Shown here: positions 12,440 to 25,110 of the stretch, one piece after another
How positions within the stretch are numbered: position 1 is the first letter of the stretch
Layout: each line of letters starts with the position of its first letter
Source of the DNA: Protopterus annectens
Taxonomy: Eukaryota > Chordata > Ceratodontiformes > Protopteridae
NCBI RefSeq assembly: GCF_019279795.1
Contig: NC_056735.1
Location: 1,938,290,955-1,938,354,954, forward strand
DNA: 64,000 bases
Reading direction: 5' to 3'
Notes under the pieces: generated by a model
The model's input: only the letters and a program-made list of their open reading frames with translations
What the model was told of the DNA's origin: nothing
Databases searched by the model: none
Program-made: the position numbers and the translations under genes

Positions 12440-14770
12440 GAAGATGTGGCAAGGAACTTAAACTTCTTAATATGGAATATATCTAAATGAGACCTTTCCA
12501 TAGATGAGGAAGAAGTTTTAGAGAAAGGACTTACATTTATTCCATCTACTAAAAGTGACATAACACAAACAATAGTTGATTTGAAGCTTTTTACAAGAAA
12601 TATATAACTTAAATTAGACTTTGGTCTAAGTACCAAAGAAAGAACTGTCTATAGGAAGCCTAGTACTTTTATACCAGCCTTACATCCTTTGATTGATGCA
12701 TACACTAAATTAGTTGAGCAAGAATTATATGCACATGAGAAAAGAAATAGTGAAAGGAAATGGTATGGTAATTTGACATTTAAACAATGGAAGGCATTAA
12801 GAAATTTAATTTAATGAAATTTAACATAATGATTAGGCCTGCCGACAAGGGCGGACCTATTGTCATTATGGATATGGACCAATATATTATAAGTATGACA
12901 GAAATGTTAAAAGATGGACAATACTACAGAACAATTGGATTAAACATGGCTGATAGGGTTATTGAACGAGTATTTATTGCAATTAATATACTACATAATG
13001 AAGGGAAGATTAATGAGGATCTATTCAACTATTGCACCGTCAGTCATCCAACTTTACCATGTATACAAGGTGTTCCAAAAATTCATAAACACCCTTCATA
13101 CCCACCCATGCGACCCATTGTCACAGGTAGAGGATGGGTAACTGAGCCGATATCACTATGTTTAGAAACTGTATTACGACCAGTGGTGAATAACTATTCG
13201 CATATACTTAAAGATTCTAAACAGTTCCTAGTTATGCTATATGACCGGATGTCTAAGATTCCTATTGATACCACCTATTGGTTAGTTACACTAGACATCC
13301 AATCTCTCTTTACATCCATCCCTAACCAAGAAGGAGTAGAATGTATTCGTAGACGGCTTCACATAGATCAATCACATACGGAAGCTTACAATGATGTAAT
13401 ATGTGAACTAATAGAAATAGTACTATGTGATAATGTATTTGTATTTAACAATCAGGCATATATACAGAAAGATGGCATAGCTATGGGCACTTCATGTGCC
13501 AATAGCTATGCCAATCTTGTTATGGCAGATTGGGAGGAAAGGCATCTGTTCGAGATGAATGATTTTAAAGAAAACGTAAAATTTTATACACGTTTTGTAG
13601 ACAATCTTTTTCTTATTTGGAGTTCGAACGAGGCTAAGCTTAAAGAATTTCTGATGAAAGTTAATGGATTTACACAGTATTTGAAATTTACCATGGAAGC
13701 ATCCCTGAATATGATATCGTATCTGGATGTATATATCGAGAAGCTGCCAAATGGCCTTCTTAATACAGGAGTCTACAGAAAAAGCTGTTATAGGAACTCT
13801 CTGCTACATAGAAATTGCATGCATCCAGGATTTATTTTTAAAAAATATTATTAGAGGACAGGCAGTGAGGGTATCATGCCTAAATTCTACTGATATTGGA
13901 TATATGACAGAATTGAGTAATTTTAAACAACAATTGTTAGATAGATCCTATAAGCCTAAAGAAGTAAATGAACTATGTAAAGTTGAGGGGATGAGAAGAA
14001 ATGTAGCACATCCCTACTTTTCTGATAGTGGAGTCAATACTGAAATAGCTGCTATAAGTAATGACAGACCCAATAGAGATAGTAAAAATGAAGATATCAA
14101 AGTGTTAATATATTACACACAGGATGTGACAAGCATAAGAGAGATCTATCAAAAATATTGGGAGATACTGACAGTAGACCCTAAAATATCAAAAATAGTG
14201 GGTAATTACCCTAAATTCACATATAAAAATAGAATGAATCTATATAGAATGTTATGTGGGCCAAATAGAGTAGGAATGGGTCACTGAAAAAACAGTATTC
14301 GAGAGACAAAACCCTGTCAGAAATGTAGGTATTGTACGTTTATTGATGGTACAGCCAGCTTTACACATCCTGAAACATTGCAATGTTTTACGTTCTCAGT
14401 ATATGCCACTTGTGATACGGCCCATGTCATCTATCTTGCTACCTGCACAGTTTGCCCTGCATTTTATGTGGGCAAAATGGATAGATGACTCAGGGACCGA
14501 ATTAGGGAGCATCTATATAACATTAAGATTAAGTCACATAATAATGCGCTTTCGAAACATGTCTTAGATACATCCACAGACCATGGATTCAAGTTCATGG
14601 TTATACAAAATAATGATACTACGATTAGACGTGGGGCTATAACAAATAAAACTGAGGAAAATGAAATGAAATGGATTATCAGACTAAGGGCTGACCATGT
14701 ACTGGGTTTAAATGATAGGTTTCCTATCAAACCTGCCTTGAAGGCTAGGAAGTTAGATATTAATAAATAA
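12440..14770 (+). pseudogene. PLE-1 reverse transcriptase / GIY-YIG protein, frameshifted
   Basis: The N-terminal PLE region (EEEVLEKGLTFIPS) lies at 12490-12780 with in-frame stops. A frameshift at about 12795 leads into a 355-codon frame, 12787-13854. That frame has DKGG, the IHKHPSYPPMRPIV block, motif A (LVTLDIQSLFTSIP), motif B (GIAMGTSCANSYANL) and a catalytic box reading RFVDN where PLEs have a DD pair, so the second aspartate is replaced by asparagine. A second frameshift near 13850 continues in 13727-14287 (RGQAVRVSC). The GIY-YIG domain is at about 14380-14770 (VIYLATC, FYVGKM) with a stop after MDR. PLE proteins copy RNA to DNA in the nucleus. This copy cannot be active. Confidence 0.88.
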
Positions 14771-15104
14771 TTGGACTATCCAGGGTGCTTATATATAGAG
14801 TTAGTATGGAGAAGTGAAGCATATAATATTTGTACATATTTTGCATATTTTCCATGCATCTGGCATTAATATTGACATGACTCATACACATTCAAAGTAG
14901 TTGTATACTTGATAGGTATGTTCTTATGAGAGAACATAATGTTTTTATATATTTTTTACATCTTTATTATTTTATTATTTTATATTAATAAGTGTGTTTT
15001 GTAATATATATAATGTATTTAATAAGAATTTGATCAAATATACTTTTATAATATGAATATAAATATACATAGGCAAAGATCACAAGACATTTATGTATAT
15101 GAAT

Positions 15105-15607
15105 ATCTCAAAAATATTCATTCATTTAACAATGTATGCATCCAACTACTTGATTAAGATTATGCCACTAGTTATCAGTTGCACTCTAACTACTTTAAAA
15201 ATATTCATTCATGTAACCGTGTATGTATTCAACTACTTGGTTAAGATTACGCCACTAGTTATCAGCTGCACTCTAACTAGTGAAATAATAGAAAGAGACT
15301 GTAATGTTTAATGATAGAAAATAGTAGTAGCTACTAGTTGTATTTTAACCAGTAAAATAATAGAAAGTGGTCCTAACGTTAAATGCTAGGAAATAGTATA
15401 CAAATGTTTTGATTTTGAATATATGAATTTTTCAGATATGTGCATACTACGAGTTATTTATGCACATATGTGGATATCTATTTGTCTAATATGTATGTAA
15501 CTAGTTATTATATTAAGTCTTTTATAATAATATTAGAAATTGTTTGCACTTTAATTAGCGTAATAGCAGGAAGTGACCTCAGTGTTAACGATAGGAAATA
15601 GTATTTA
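15105..15607 (+). repeat. Internal tandem repeats in the PLE-1 3' region
   Basis: Two units of about 86 bp (about 15105-15190 and 15191-15280) share AAAATATTCATTCAT and CCACTAGTTATCAG. A second motif family (AATAATAGAAAG ... ATAGAAAATAGTA) recurs three times, near 15275-15340, 15341-15405 and 15548-15607. The function is unknown; they could be promoter or replication-related repeats of the element. Confidence 0.7.
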
Positions 15608-15640
15608 AATGTATTAATTTTGAATATATGTTGTAATGGC

Positions 15641-15668
15641 CTGAGGAAGCCTACGGGTGAAAGCGCTA
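15641..15668 (+). ncRNA. Hammerhead-ribozyme-like core, PLE-1 end
   Basis: CTGAGGA (15641-15647), one A, stem II GCC/GGT closing a TACG loop, then GAAA (15659-15662) and GCGCTA (15663-15668). The hammerhead consensus core is CUGANGA ... GAAA ... UH. PLEs are known to carry hammerhead motifs in their terminal repeats. The extra A before stem II departs from the textbook core but is present in all five sites in this window. Confidence 0.6.
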
Positions 15669-15729
15669 GCTAACCTTTATTAAAATAAAATCCCTAAGGA
15701 ATATAGAACGAGTGCTCTCTTGATTTATC

Positions 15730-15895
15730 CATAGTGAAGTGAAAACTGCTGTTGGATTGTATCATCATTGCGCCGAAGGGCAGTAGATGCTGTTAGTTAC
15801 ACTTTTTAAAAGTGTTCATCAATATCTCATTTATAGTGAAGTGAAAGCAGCTGGTGAATTATACTATTGTTGTGCTGAAAGGCAGCAGAGGGTGA
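15730..15895 (+). repeat. Two imperfect about-60-bp direct repeats after the PLE-1 ribozyme-like motif
   Basis: TAGTGAAGTGAAA followed by GCTG and a GGCAGYAGA block occurs at about 15732-15790 and again at about 15831-15893. They probably belong to the PLE-1 terminus. Confidence 0.7.
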
Positions 15896-15998
15896 TAGCA
15901 ACGCCTTAACTACGACTATATATCTTGGAACATTCTATTTGCTTTGAATTTTATGCAAGTGACTGATATTTGCCATTGTACCTACCCGATTTTTATTG

Positions 15999-16001
<3 letters not shown>

Positions 16002-16069
<68 letters not shown>

Positions 16070-16070
16070 T
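16002..16070. repeat. (TA)n-(GA)n compound microsatellite
   Basis: TA from about 16002 to 16042 passes directly into GA from about 16043 to 16070. Confidence 0.96.
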
Positions 16071-16074
16071 TGAG

Positions 16075-16985
16075 ATTTACACATTTAGTAGCTTAACATT
16101 GATAAGAATATATTCACTCTGAATATAATCTGGCATATTGTTTAAAAGACTGGAATCCTTGTGTTAGACAACATTGGTGAGAATATTGGCATTTTTAAGC
16201 AACAGCAAAAAAACTGTGTGATGCTAATAGCACCACACAATACATTTCTTGTAATAATATTTATAATAGTAATATATTTTGTTTAACCTAATGATATACC
16301 TGTGGCTTACAACTGAAATAGATTTACTGTAAATGTTATGATGGGAATGGTTCATTGCCATCAAGCATCCAGGCAAGAATGAGCAGCACAAATCTAAAAG
16401 TATATGTGTTGAAAGTTACCTTGTACTTACTATTCAATCCTATATGCTACTTTATTTGAGTATGTTTCTTTTCAATACATGTGAAATTTGAGTCAGGTAT
16501 AACATGTTTATATATTGGGATCTAGGGTTATGACTATTTAGTATGTTTTTTTATCTTTCTTCTTAATTCAATACAAATACATATAGGCATCGTTTAGGTA
16601 GAAAATGGTTTTAATCTACTGAGAAAAAACACATTTGTTTGTGATTTTTTAAACAGTATGTTATTGTTTTTAAGGTTGCAGAGGTGCATTGGATTTACTC
16701 CAGTTGATTGGCAGGATGGTTTGGATATATTTTTTATTTAAGCTAGGAGTGTTAGACTCTGTGAGGGGAATACAGGATACAAAAACTCTATATTCAATTT
16801 TTTGTGTAACATTCTGTCTTTTATTGGTGTTTACTACCATTTTCATGATAGACATACCTGACAATATGAAGTTTACTAGATTTGTAACCATCAATAAGCA
16901 GTTCAAGATTTCTGAGAGTGGTTCATTGTTAATATTACATTTTGGAACTATAATGTTATTAATTGCATTTTTGTCTTGATTATTA
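16075..16985. other. Non-coding AT-rich stretch upstream of the L1-clade remnant
   Basis: No confident gene. Overlapping frames on both strands at 16670-17056 (128 and 96 codons) have no recognisable motif. The region may hold decayed ORF1 or 5' sequence of the L1-clade element that follows, but I cannot show this. Confidence 0.45.
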
Positions 16986-18603
16986 TGTGATGCAAAGTGC
17001 ATTTGCAACAATATTAATGGATTAAATAATGGTTGCAAGAAATATAGTTTAAACAAGTTTCTAAAGTTATTTACTTCCCAGATTATTATTTTTTTTACAA
17101 GAAATGCATTTGTTAAAAGAACATATAGGTAAACTTAATACTAAAAATTATACTGTGTTAACTAGCCCTTATTAATGTGTATTGAATACCTAGTATAGGA
17201 CTTAAAACAGTTAAACTCCAATTGAATTAGATTATTTAAATCTCAAAAGGTAGTATTATTTTAGCAGGAGGTTTTTATTGCATATTAAAAGATGAAGATT
17301 CTAATACCACCAGAAAATGAAGGATAACAGCTTCAGCAAAGCATCAATACATTTTATAGATTTATTTCAGATTAAAAATATTAATGAATTTTCAGACCCA
17401 TAATCACTGTTTTACTCACTTTTCAATAGAAATGGATCACAATCAAGAATAGATAAAGTATATGTTTCTAATGCTGTAACCAGTAGACTAAGCAAGATTG
17501 AAGTAGTCTCATGGCTGCTTTTTGATCACAAAGCTATAACATTTGAGCTTAAATTAAATTATAATAATATTCTCATTAAAAAGATACCTACTTATATAAC
17601 CAATTTAAAGGATTTTAAGGAACACGTTAATAAAGGAATTCAGACCTACACTGAAATTAACTATACAGAGGATATATCAGAAATGTATTTATGGGATGCA
17701 CTAAAAGCATATTTATATGGTAAAGTTATGAATTGGTATGTTCTGAAAAAGCAATGGGACAAGGATTTGATGGATTTACAAGAAAAAAATGATAAAATTG
17801 ATAAGCTAAATCTAGATAACCAACAAAATGATAACCTGACAAAAGAAATTAATAATTTACGGAGTAAATATCTAGAAATCCTAAATCATAAAACTATAAT
17901 AAAGTTGGAAAAGACTAAATTAATTAATTATTCAATAAATCCAAAATCCACACATAAATTATCTTCCAGAACAAAAATTCTTATTAAATCTAATCACGTT
18001 AAAGAATTGTATTCTTCCAATGGTAAGAAAATGGTTACTGAAACAGAGGCTATCTTAAGAGTATTTAGAACTTATTTAATTAAAAATCAATATAATCCAA
18101 CAATGGATTTACAAGAAGTAGTTAAAATTTTCATTAGAAACCATAATAAAAATAAATTAGCTGAAGATCAGATTAAATTACATGATAAACCTATATAATG
18201 TCTGAACTCAAAAATCAAATTAATAAACTAAAGCCTAACAAAGATCTAGGTAATTATGGCATAATATTAGAATTTTATAACCTTTGCCTAAAGAAGCTTT
18301 AAATATTTTGCTCAAAGTTTTTTAATAGTTAAATATGTAACAAAGCTTCCACCAACATGGAAATGCACCCTTATTTCTCTAATCTTAAAAGATGATAAAG
18401 ACCCAGCAAATTGTTCCTCTTACAGACCAATTTCATTATTAAAGCATGATTATAAAATATTTATAGCTGTACATGCTACTATAATTCAACAATTTCTTCC
18501 ATCTCTGATTAATAACGATCAAACTCAAACTATAATTGGTATTTGGGGATAAATATTGTGTAATTGGGTAAATGGGTATTAGGAGATAAAACTCAAAATA
18601 TAA

Positions 18604-18866
18604 AGGGTGGTGTAGCAGTTAACATTGTCACCTCACAGTAAGAGGTTCTCTGGTTCGATTCTCAGCTGGTGTGCCTTCTGTGCAGAGTTTGCATGTTCTC
18701 CCTGCATTCGCATGGGTTTCCTCTGGGTACTCTGTTTTCCTCCCCCATTCTAAAGACATGCATCTGACGCATTTCTCCCCAGGTCTCTGCTGGAAATAGG
18801 CTCTGTCCTTGTTGGATTTTCCCAGTCAACAGATGTAAAATATAAATAAATAAATAATAAATAAAA
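18604..18866 (+). mobile_element. tRNA-derived SINE inserted in the L1-clade remnant
   Basis: An A-box-like segment (GGTGTAGCAGTTAACATT) and a B box (GGTTCGATTCTC at about 18652) are followed by the widespread vertebrate repeat body with GAGTTTGCATGTTCTCCC and GGGTTTCCTC, ending in an (AATA)n-type tail (about 18843-18866). RT motifs of the host LINE resume just after. A second copy in opposite orientation lies at 26966-27186. Confidence 0.8.
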
Positions 18867-19552
18867 ATACTTATGATAACATTAAAAGATTATCAACCAT
18901 GATTGATTTTACTAATATTACAAAAGACAACTTAACATTAATACGTTTAGACATTAATAGTGCTTTTGACTCAGTTAATTGGAAATACCTTTCCTTAGTT
19001 TTAGAGGAATGTAATTGTTCAAATAATTTCTTACAACATATTAATCTCCTTTATGAAAACTCCTTTGCTTACATAAAAAATAGGTTCATACATTTCAAAG
19101 TTAATTTTAATTTTTAAGGGAACTAATTAGGGTTGGCCATTATCATCACTGGTTTTTACTTTAAGTATGGAACCATTTGCAAATTACATATGATTGAACT
19201 TAAATATCAAAGGCGTACAGATACATAATTTAATTTCCAAAATGCAATTGTTTGCTTTTATATTTTTGACTTTCAAATGATAATAACAGTTATCTTAATG
19301 CTGCTTTTGATGCAATAGAAATCTTTCAGAAGAAATATGGACTTAGTTTTAATGAAAACAAAACAAAACATTTACCTATGAATTCTACCACATGATACGA
19401 AAGAAAGATTTTCTAAATATATTGTAGAAGACAAAAATTAACTATGTATGGATAACTTTAACAGACAATATTAAAAGATATAACAGATGTAAATTATGAT
19501 AATAGTTTAACCATTATAAAGAGTCTTATTAATAAATGAAATATGTTTTTGT

Positions 19553-19557
<5 letters not shown>

Positions 19558-19589
<32 letters not shown>
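19558..19589. repeat. (GA)n microsatellite
   Basis: About 32 bp of GA repeat inside the L1-clade remnant, interrupting its RT region. Confidence 0.95.
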
Positions 19590-19592
<3 letters not shown>

Positions 19593-20811
19593 TCTTTAAT
19601 TAAAATTAATATTTTACCAAAAAGTGTATACATAATACAATCTCTATCTTCCTTTTGCACCCCCAATAAATTTAAATTAGCTCTAAATCATCACATAACA
19701 GATTGGTCATTTGGTGGCATTGGTTTACCAGATTTAGGTTTATATTCTTTTTCATCAGTTATTAAGATGGTGTCTCTTTGGTCAAATAATAATTGTAATG
19801 CCAAATGGAAAGAGATAAAAAAGCATTTGGTTAAAACCCAACCATTTAATCAATCAATTCTCAGCTGATGGATAGAGAAACACAGTGAACTGTAGAATAT
19901 ATAACAACAAAATTTGATTTATGTAAATAAATATGGTTAGATATTCAAAATTGTAGATGATCAGTTGAATATAAAATTACATTAATGCATCCAACAGTAA
20001 AAAAAATATGTTCCTAAGTTCATCAATCATTTAATTACTTTGATGCATCAGAATATACTACAGAAATGACTGTTATTCAGAATATTTAAAATGGTCAAAA
20101 ATACAACAAAATATTACAATGAAAAGCTACTGGAATTATTTCAGATTCATAAACAATAACTATCCAAGTGAAGATGACAAAAATAATGTTATTATCGTCA
20201 AAAAAACTACCTCCTTATTAAAATGGAGTTTATTCACCTGGAAATACATGTATAAAACTTTCATTATTCCATATAGAGTTGTGTTAATGTATACAAAAGT
20301 AGGATGTTAGAGGTGTAGGTTAAATATTAAAGCTGACTGTAACCATGTGTTTTTTTATTGTAAACCAATCTGGACAAGTATTAATGTTTTTGCAGGCTTT
20401 ATTTAATGATCAATTTACATGAATTAAATCACTAATGTTATTTAATATGCCAAAACCTGCTTATGTCAAAAAAACACACTACATATTTCTATGGAACATT
20501 TTGGCAATATCAAAAAAAGTAATTAGAAAGAACTGGAAAATAAATTGAGTCAAACCTTGAAAAAATGTATAAGCATTGCAACTGACATTTGGCATTGAGA
20601 ACCTCTTGCAATCAAGGCAAGAACTACTAGAATCACCACTTCTTACAACAGTTGGATGACATTTAAAGAACTGCTAAATAAACAGTTGCTAATACTTAAG
20701 TAAAACATTCTAATTCTTGAATATTTAGAATTTTTGCTGTATAGTAGGCACCTTTGTAAATAGTTCTTTTTTGTTGTTTTGATAGCCTTTTTTCTTTAGT
20801 TTGTTTAACTA

Positions 20812-20815
<4 letters not shown>

Positions 20816-20893
<78 letters not shown>
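20816..20893. repeat. (TA)n(TG)n microsatellite
   Basis: A long TA run with one interruption passes into a short TG run, at or just beyond the 3' end of the L1-clade remnant. Confidence 0.95.
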
Positions 20894-20894
20894 T

Positions 20895-21290
20895 ATAATT
20901 TATGTGATTGTTAAACTTTAATAAAATATTTAAGAAAGACACAAATCTTCTGATTGTATTGTTCCACTGTACATGTGAGTGAGATGACAGATACAAGCTG
21001 CATTATTCCCATAGTTGACACATGACACAGTGAGATGGGTCCATTTCATGTATTTACACTTGTTATCAGTGCGAATGCATTGCTTCTTGCTGTCTTATAT
21101 CTGTTCACCAACATGAGAGATCCTCGCCCCTCTAATTTTTGTAACATTGTAGTGTCATGCTGCCTCACTGGTACTATGTCTTTGTGTGTGATATGTAGCT
21201 GCAAATATTGCGCACGCTATATCAAATTACTGTGTCAGCTATATATATGAGCAGGTATTCTTTACATACTGCATAGACAGTCACTGTTAC
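20895..21290. other. Non-coding stretch, nothing recognised
   Basis: A 71-codon frame at 21035-21250 is hydrophobic but has no family features. I treat it as chance. Confidence 0.45.
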
Positions 21291-21369
21291 AGTAATGTAT
21301 ATACAGGGGAGTTGATGCTTTATTTATCATCATTCCTGAATGCATTGTCGTTATCCCCATGGGTGAATT

Positions 21370-24128
21370 TCATATCTCCCATCCAATCATCAAGGTTCCT
21401 TTTGAAGAGGGCCAAGGAGGCGCTCTGCTTGACATGCTTGACATGTATGGGCAGTCTATTCCAGAGTATGGGGAGTCTCTGGGTCAGGAACCTATCCCTC
21501 TAGCATGTTTTGTTTATTGTGATGACAAGGTTTAGATCCCTGGAGCGTGGGGCTCTGAGGGATTGAGATTTCTTTAAGTGGAGCATGTTCAAAAGTTCAG
21601 GGTTTGACATGGCCTTAAATGTTAAGCAGAGATCACCTCTGAGTAGATGATATGCCACAGAGTATAGCTGGAGTTTTTTTAGACGGTCAGCATAGGGCAT
21701 TTGCTTTAGGCCTGTGATTCTTTTAGTGAGGTATTTCTGCAGCCTTTCCAGCAGTTGCAGATGTCTTGTGAGGTACATACCAAATGGGGAGTTGTATTCT
21801 ATAATAGGTCTAATGAGGGATGAGTACAGTGGGACAATGACCTCCATTTTTCTGGATGAAAAGCCCTTAGTGATGAGGTGTGCCACATAGAAGGATTTCC
21901 TGACTCTTGTGTGATGTGGTTAATGAAGGTGAGACCACTGTCCACCTGTGTCCCCAAGTCTTTCATTACACTTTTGGTGTTTAGTGTACTGCCACCTATA
22001 TGGTAATTCATGGGTACATGTTTTTTCCCAAATGGGATAATTATACATTTCTTGGCATTAAGCTTAAGCCCATGGCTCTGGCACCAAGCATCTATTTCTG
22101 TAAGGCCCTTTTGTAGAGTATCCACATCATTTGGGGATTCAATAATGGCTCCCAGTTTGCAGTCATCTGTGACCTTTGTTAGACAGAGTCCCTTAGTGTT
22201 GGCTTGTATTTCAGAGAAGTAGATGCCAAACAAGAGCGGTCCCAGGACTGAACCCTGAGGTACTCCACTTGTCACTTGTCTGGAGCTGGATTTCGAGTAG
22301 GCTACTTTTACAGTCTGTGTTCTGTCAGTAAGCCAGTTGGCAACCCATCGAATGACATAGGGATTTATGCCCAGCTTAATAAGTTTATCTATGATTCCAG
22401 AGTGAGGGATGGTGTTGAAGGCCTTGATGAGGTACAAATAGGCTGTGTGGACCACCTTACCCTTGTCCACAGCTCTGGAGACTGATTCAAAGAAGTCAAT
22501 CAGGTTCAGGAGACAAGATTGGCCCTTCATGAACCCAAACTTGGTGGGGCCCAGTGTTTGAAGGTTGCCAATGTCTTTGATTATAAGTTCCATGATAATG
22601 CGTTCCATGCCCTGGCAATTTAGGCTCATCAGACTGATGGACAGTAGTTCCCAGGATCCAAGGTGGATCCCCCCATGTGGAGTGGGATAACTGTAGCTGT
22701 GCGACACTCAGTGGGCATAAAGCCAGAGATGGGGCTATAATTAAACATGACATTTAGGTGAGGTGCCAGTTCATTTTGTAGTTCATGTAGTACACAGCCC
22801 GAGATGTCATCTGGTCCCATAGATGCTGTATTCTTAGCTTTGGAGAGTGTGGTTTCTACCTGTGTGGCCATGATCACCAGAATTTGGAATCTTTTTGTAT
22901 TGAGATGGGCCCTTTAGGGGGTGAGAGGGGGATGAAGTTGGGACTAAATCGATCTGCCAGGATATTGGCAATATCCTTGGGATCAGTATATTTAATGCCA
23001 TTCTGTTGTAGCTCAGAGCAGTTCTGAGCATTGCCATTTAGATTCTTGACATAACTATAGAATGCCTTGTGGTTGTCTTTGGAATCTTTGGCAATTTTAC
23101 TTTCATAACTAGCTTTGGAGGATTGTATGAGGGATCTCAGCTACTTACTGAGGCTGGTAAGGGAGTTTTTTGCATCCTGGGATTTTCCTCTTTTCTGCAA
23201 CAGTTTCTTCCTTCTGTTGTATAGTTTGCTTATGGCAGGGGACCACCAGATTGGCTTCTTTTTTTGGAGGAAAGCATCTTGGTTCTATTTGGGATGGCAC
23301 GATTCATGCACTAGTGGATGTCCTCATACAGTGCCTTAGTGTAGGATTCAGCAGTTGAACTTTCAGCTCCCGTCTGCATGGGTGTCATGAAGTTTGCCAC
23401 TTCTGACTTGAGTAGCATAAAGTTGGCTTTGGAGAATTTTTTTAAGGAGGTTTCCTTACTGGGGGTGGGATGTGGATGTCAAGGGTGATTAGCTTATGGT
23501 CAGACCTGAACAATGAGGGGGTCACCACTGGTGTGGAGCATCTATCTCCCATGTTGGTAATAACTAAGTCTAGGGTATTGGAGCCCCTAGTGGGACAATT
23601 GATTAGTTGATCCAGGGCATTGGAATTTATGAATTCCAAGAACTGTTGAGAAAAGGTGTTGGTACCCGACTAGTTTTCCCAGTTAATGGCAGGGTAGTTG
23701 AAATCACCCAATATTAGGGTGTTTGGTTGTATCTTAATATTTTCCAGCATGTTTAGAAAGGTGGTCTAGTGAGAATCTTGGGGCATGGTGGGGGATCTGT
23801 AGCAAGCTACAGTTTGGATTGCAGTCTTACCTAGTGTTAGTTGAACCTGGAGAATTTCAGATGTATTGTGTTGGGCAACTAGCCTGGAGGTGTGAATATC
23901 CTTGGTGAATATGGACACTCCACTTTTAGTGTTTGGGTCTTGGTTTGGTGGCCGAAAAGTATGGTAAGAGTTGTAGCCTGGTATTACAGGGGTGCTCTCT
24001 GGAGCCTTGAACCAGGACTCAGTTACTGCACAGATATCGATGTTCTCCATTTTTAGAAGTGCCTCGAGAGAGTGCATTTTGAGGTTTAGTCTTCTAGCAT
24101 TGAGTAGCATTACCTTCAGATTTTGCAT
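21370..24128 (-). pseudogene. LINE G ORF2: AP endonuclease plus reverse transcriptase, broken
   Basis: The endonuclease start is at 23766-24128 (MLLNARRLNLKMHSLEALL, ENIDICAVTESWF). Its C-terminus is at 23442-23639 (RSDHKLITLDIHIP, with the catalytic Asp-His pair). The RT frame 21799-22707 (302 codons) holds KAFNTIPHSG, SGVPQGSVLGPLLFGIYFS and a box reading VTDDCK in place of FADDCK. The C-terminal part is 21500-21886. The reading frame changes several times, and both neighbouring endonuclease segments contain stops. Confidence 0.86.
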
Positions 24129-24171
24129 GCTTGTATCTGTTACGATGGCAGTTTTGTCCTTTGAACCTTGC

Positions 24172-25110
24172 CTAAAAAGCCACTATAGGGGTGGCAAGAG
24201 CTTTAGTCAGTAACCTAAATTCAAGGGGCGACAGGTGCAGACCATCTCTGGCAAAACATTGTGGTTTGTCGATCATGTCATCCCAAGCAGACAGATACTG
24301 GATCCCCTTTGAATTATACCAGAAGCTTAGCCAATTGTTTAAGTCCATCATTTTGTCTTTATACTGTGGTATCATTCTGGGTGAAGGCAGGATGCCACTA
24401 AGGGCTAGGGTCATACCTCCCTGGGCCACATGATCCGAGAGCTCTTCCATGCCTCTTTTCATGTAGAACACGGAGGTACATCTCAAGCCGTTCACTCCAA
24501 CATGGTCAATGACAGAGTCATATTTATACTTGTGGAGTGACTTTAGTGCATGCATTATGTGGCGGATCATGGCACCCGACAGGCAGCTGACTGTAATTTT
24601 CTCCTTGTTCAGCCTGATGAGTGGGACATCACTGTGCCTGACTATACAGTCACCTATGACTAAAGTGTTGGGTACATTGTCTTGTCTTAGGGGCTGTTGT
24701 TGGGTGGCACACTGGTGTTATGAGCTATGTGTCACTTTGGTTGTGACTGGTGTTTGTTTGCGTTTCAGCTTTGGAGGTCCTTGTTGCTTAGGCAAGTTAA
24801 TGTTAAGGGCCTTTGCATATGTGGGTTTAGTATTGCTATGTGTGGGTGTTAATGGTGTGGGTTTTGAAGGGCTATGTGTTGCTTGAGGTGTAGTGCAGGT
24901 GTTAATTTTCTCCTATTGATGGTCTAGAACAATCTTGGCTGGAGAGAGCTTTGCTTCCAGTTTGGCTATATAAGTACATCTCTTGCAGATTGTAGTGTTG
25001 GGTGGTAGGAAGAGAGGGTTGTCTGTGTACATGAGGGAATTGATACATTGCCCAGTATGCCCAGATTCACCAGATGGACAAGAGAAATCACCGGAAGCTG
25101 ACCCTTGGAC
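24172..25110 (-). pseudogene. LINE G ORF1: zinc finger plus SGNH/GDSL esterase-like domain, broken
   Basis: The longest piece (24172-24570, 132 codons) covers the esterase C-terminal half (SILPSPRMIPQYKDKM, DGLHLSPLEF). Further 5', near 24650, the catalytic GDS block reads GDC, so the nucleophile serine is replaced by cysteine. The zinc-finger region (about 24960-25080) has lost one cysteine (QCINS where copy H has QCYNC). Esterase plus PHD-like finger is a known architecture of CR1-type ORF1. The protein is inactive here. Confidence 0.8.

Larger units (their letters stand above)
12230..15970 (+). mobile_element. Penelope-like element PLE-1, broken
   Basis: A coding region of about 2.3 kb (12440-14770) holds the PLE N-terminal region, RT and GIY-YIG endonuclease. 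It is followed by about 1.1 kb of AT-rich 3' sequence with internal repeats and a hammerhead-like motif at 15641-15668. The 5' end interrupts LINE E near 12225. The 3' boundary is uncertain; the last recognisable repeat ends near 15895. Confidence 0.8.
16990..20750 (+). pseudogene. L1-clade LINE ORF2 remnant (endonuclease, RT, C-terminal CCHC), heavily decayed
   Basis: The endonuclease start shows NINGLN at about 17010. Its C-terminus shows SRIDKVYVSNAV (about 17440) and FDHKAITFEL in place of the usual SDH (about 17525). The linker is a 171-codon frame, 17683-18198, rich in Lys and Asn with a predicted coiled coil. RT motif A is LIRLDINSAFDSVNW (18899-19117). Further RT C-terminal blocks follow (GLSFNENKTKH near 19340; GGIGLPDLGLYSF near 19720). 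A cysteine/histidine cluster typical of L1 ORF2 C-termini is near 20310-20370. Many stops and frameshifts are present. The motif order is that of an L1/Tx1-type LINE and clearly differs from the CR1-like copies nearby. Confidence 0.82.

Noticed and set aside
14545..14560. Additional ribozyme-like GCGCTTTC site
   Set aside because: Part of the GIY-YIG coding sequence of PLE-1 with no CTGANGA partner.
16670..17056. Possible host gene (128 codons minus, 96 codons plus)
   Set aside because: Overlapping frames on both strands without motifs; the right part already shows an L1-type endonuclease start on the plus strand.
24509..24886. 125-codon plus-strand frame
   Set aside because: Antisense shadow of LINE G ORF1, which has recognisable esterase and zinc-finger blocks on the minus strand.
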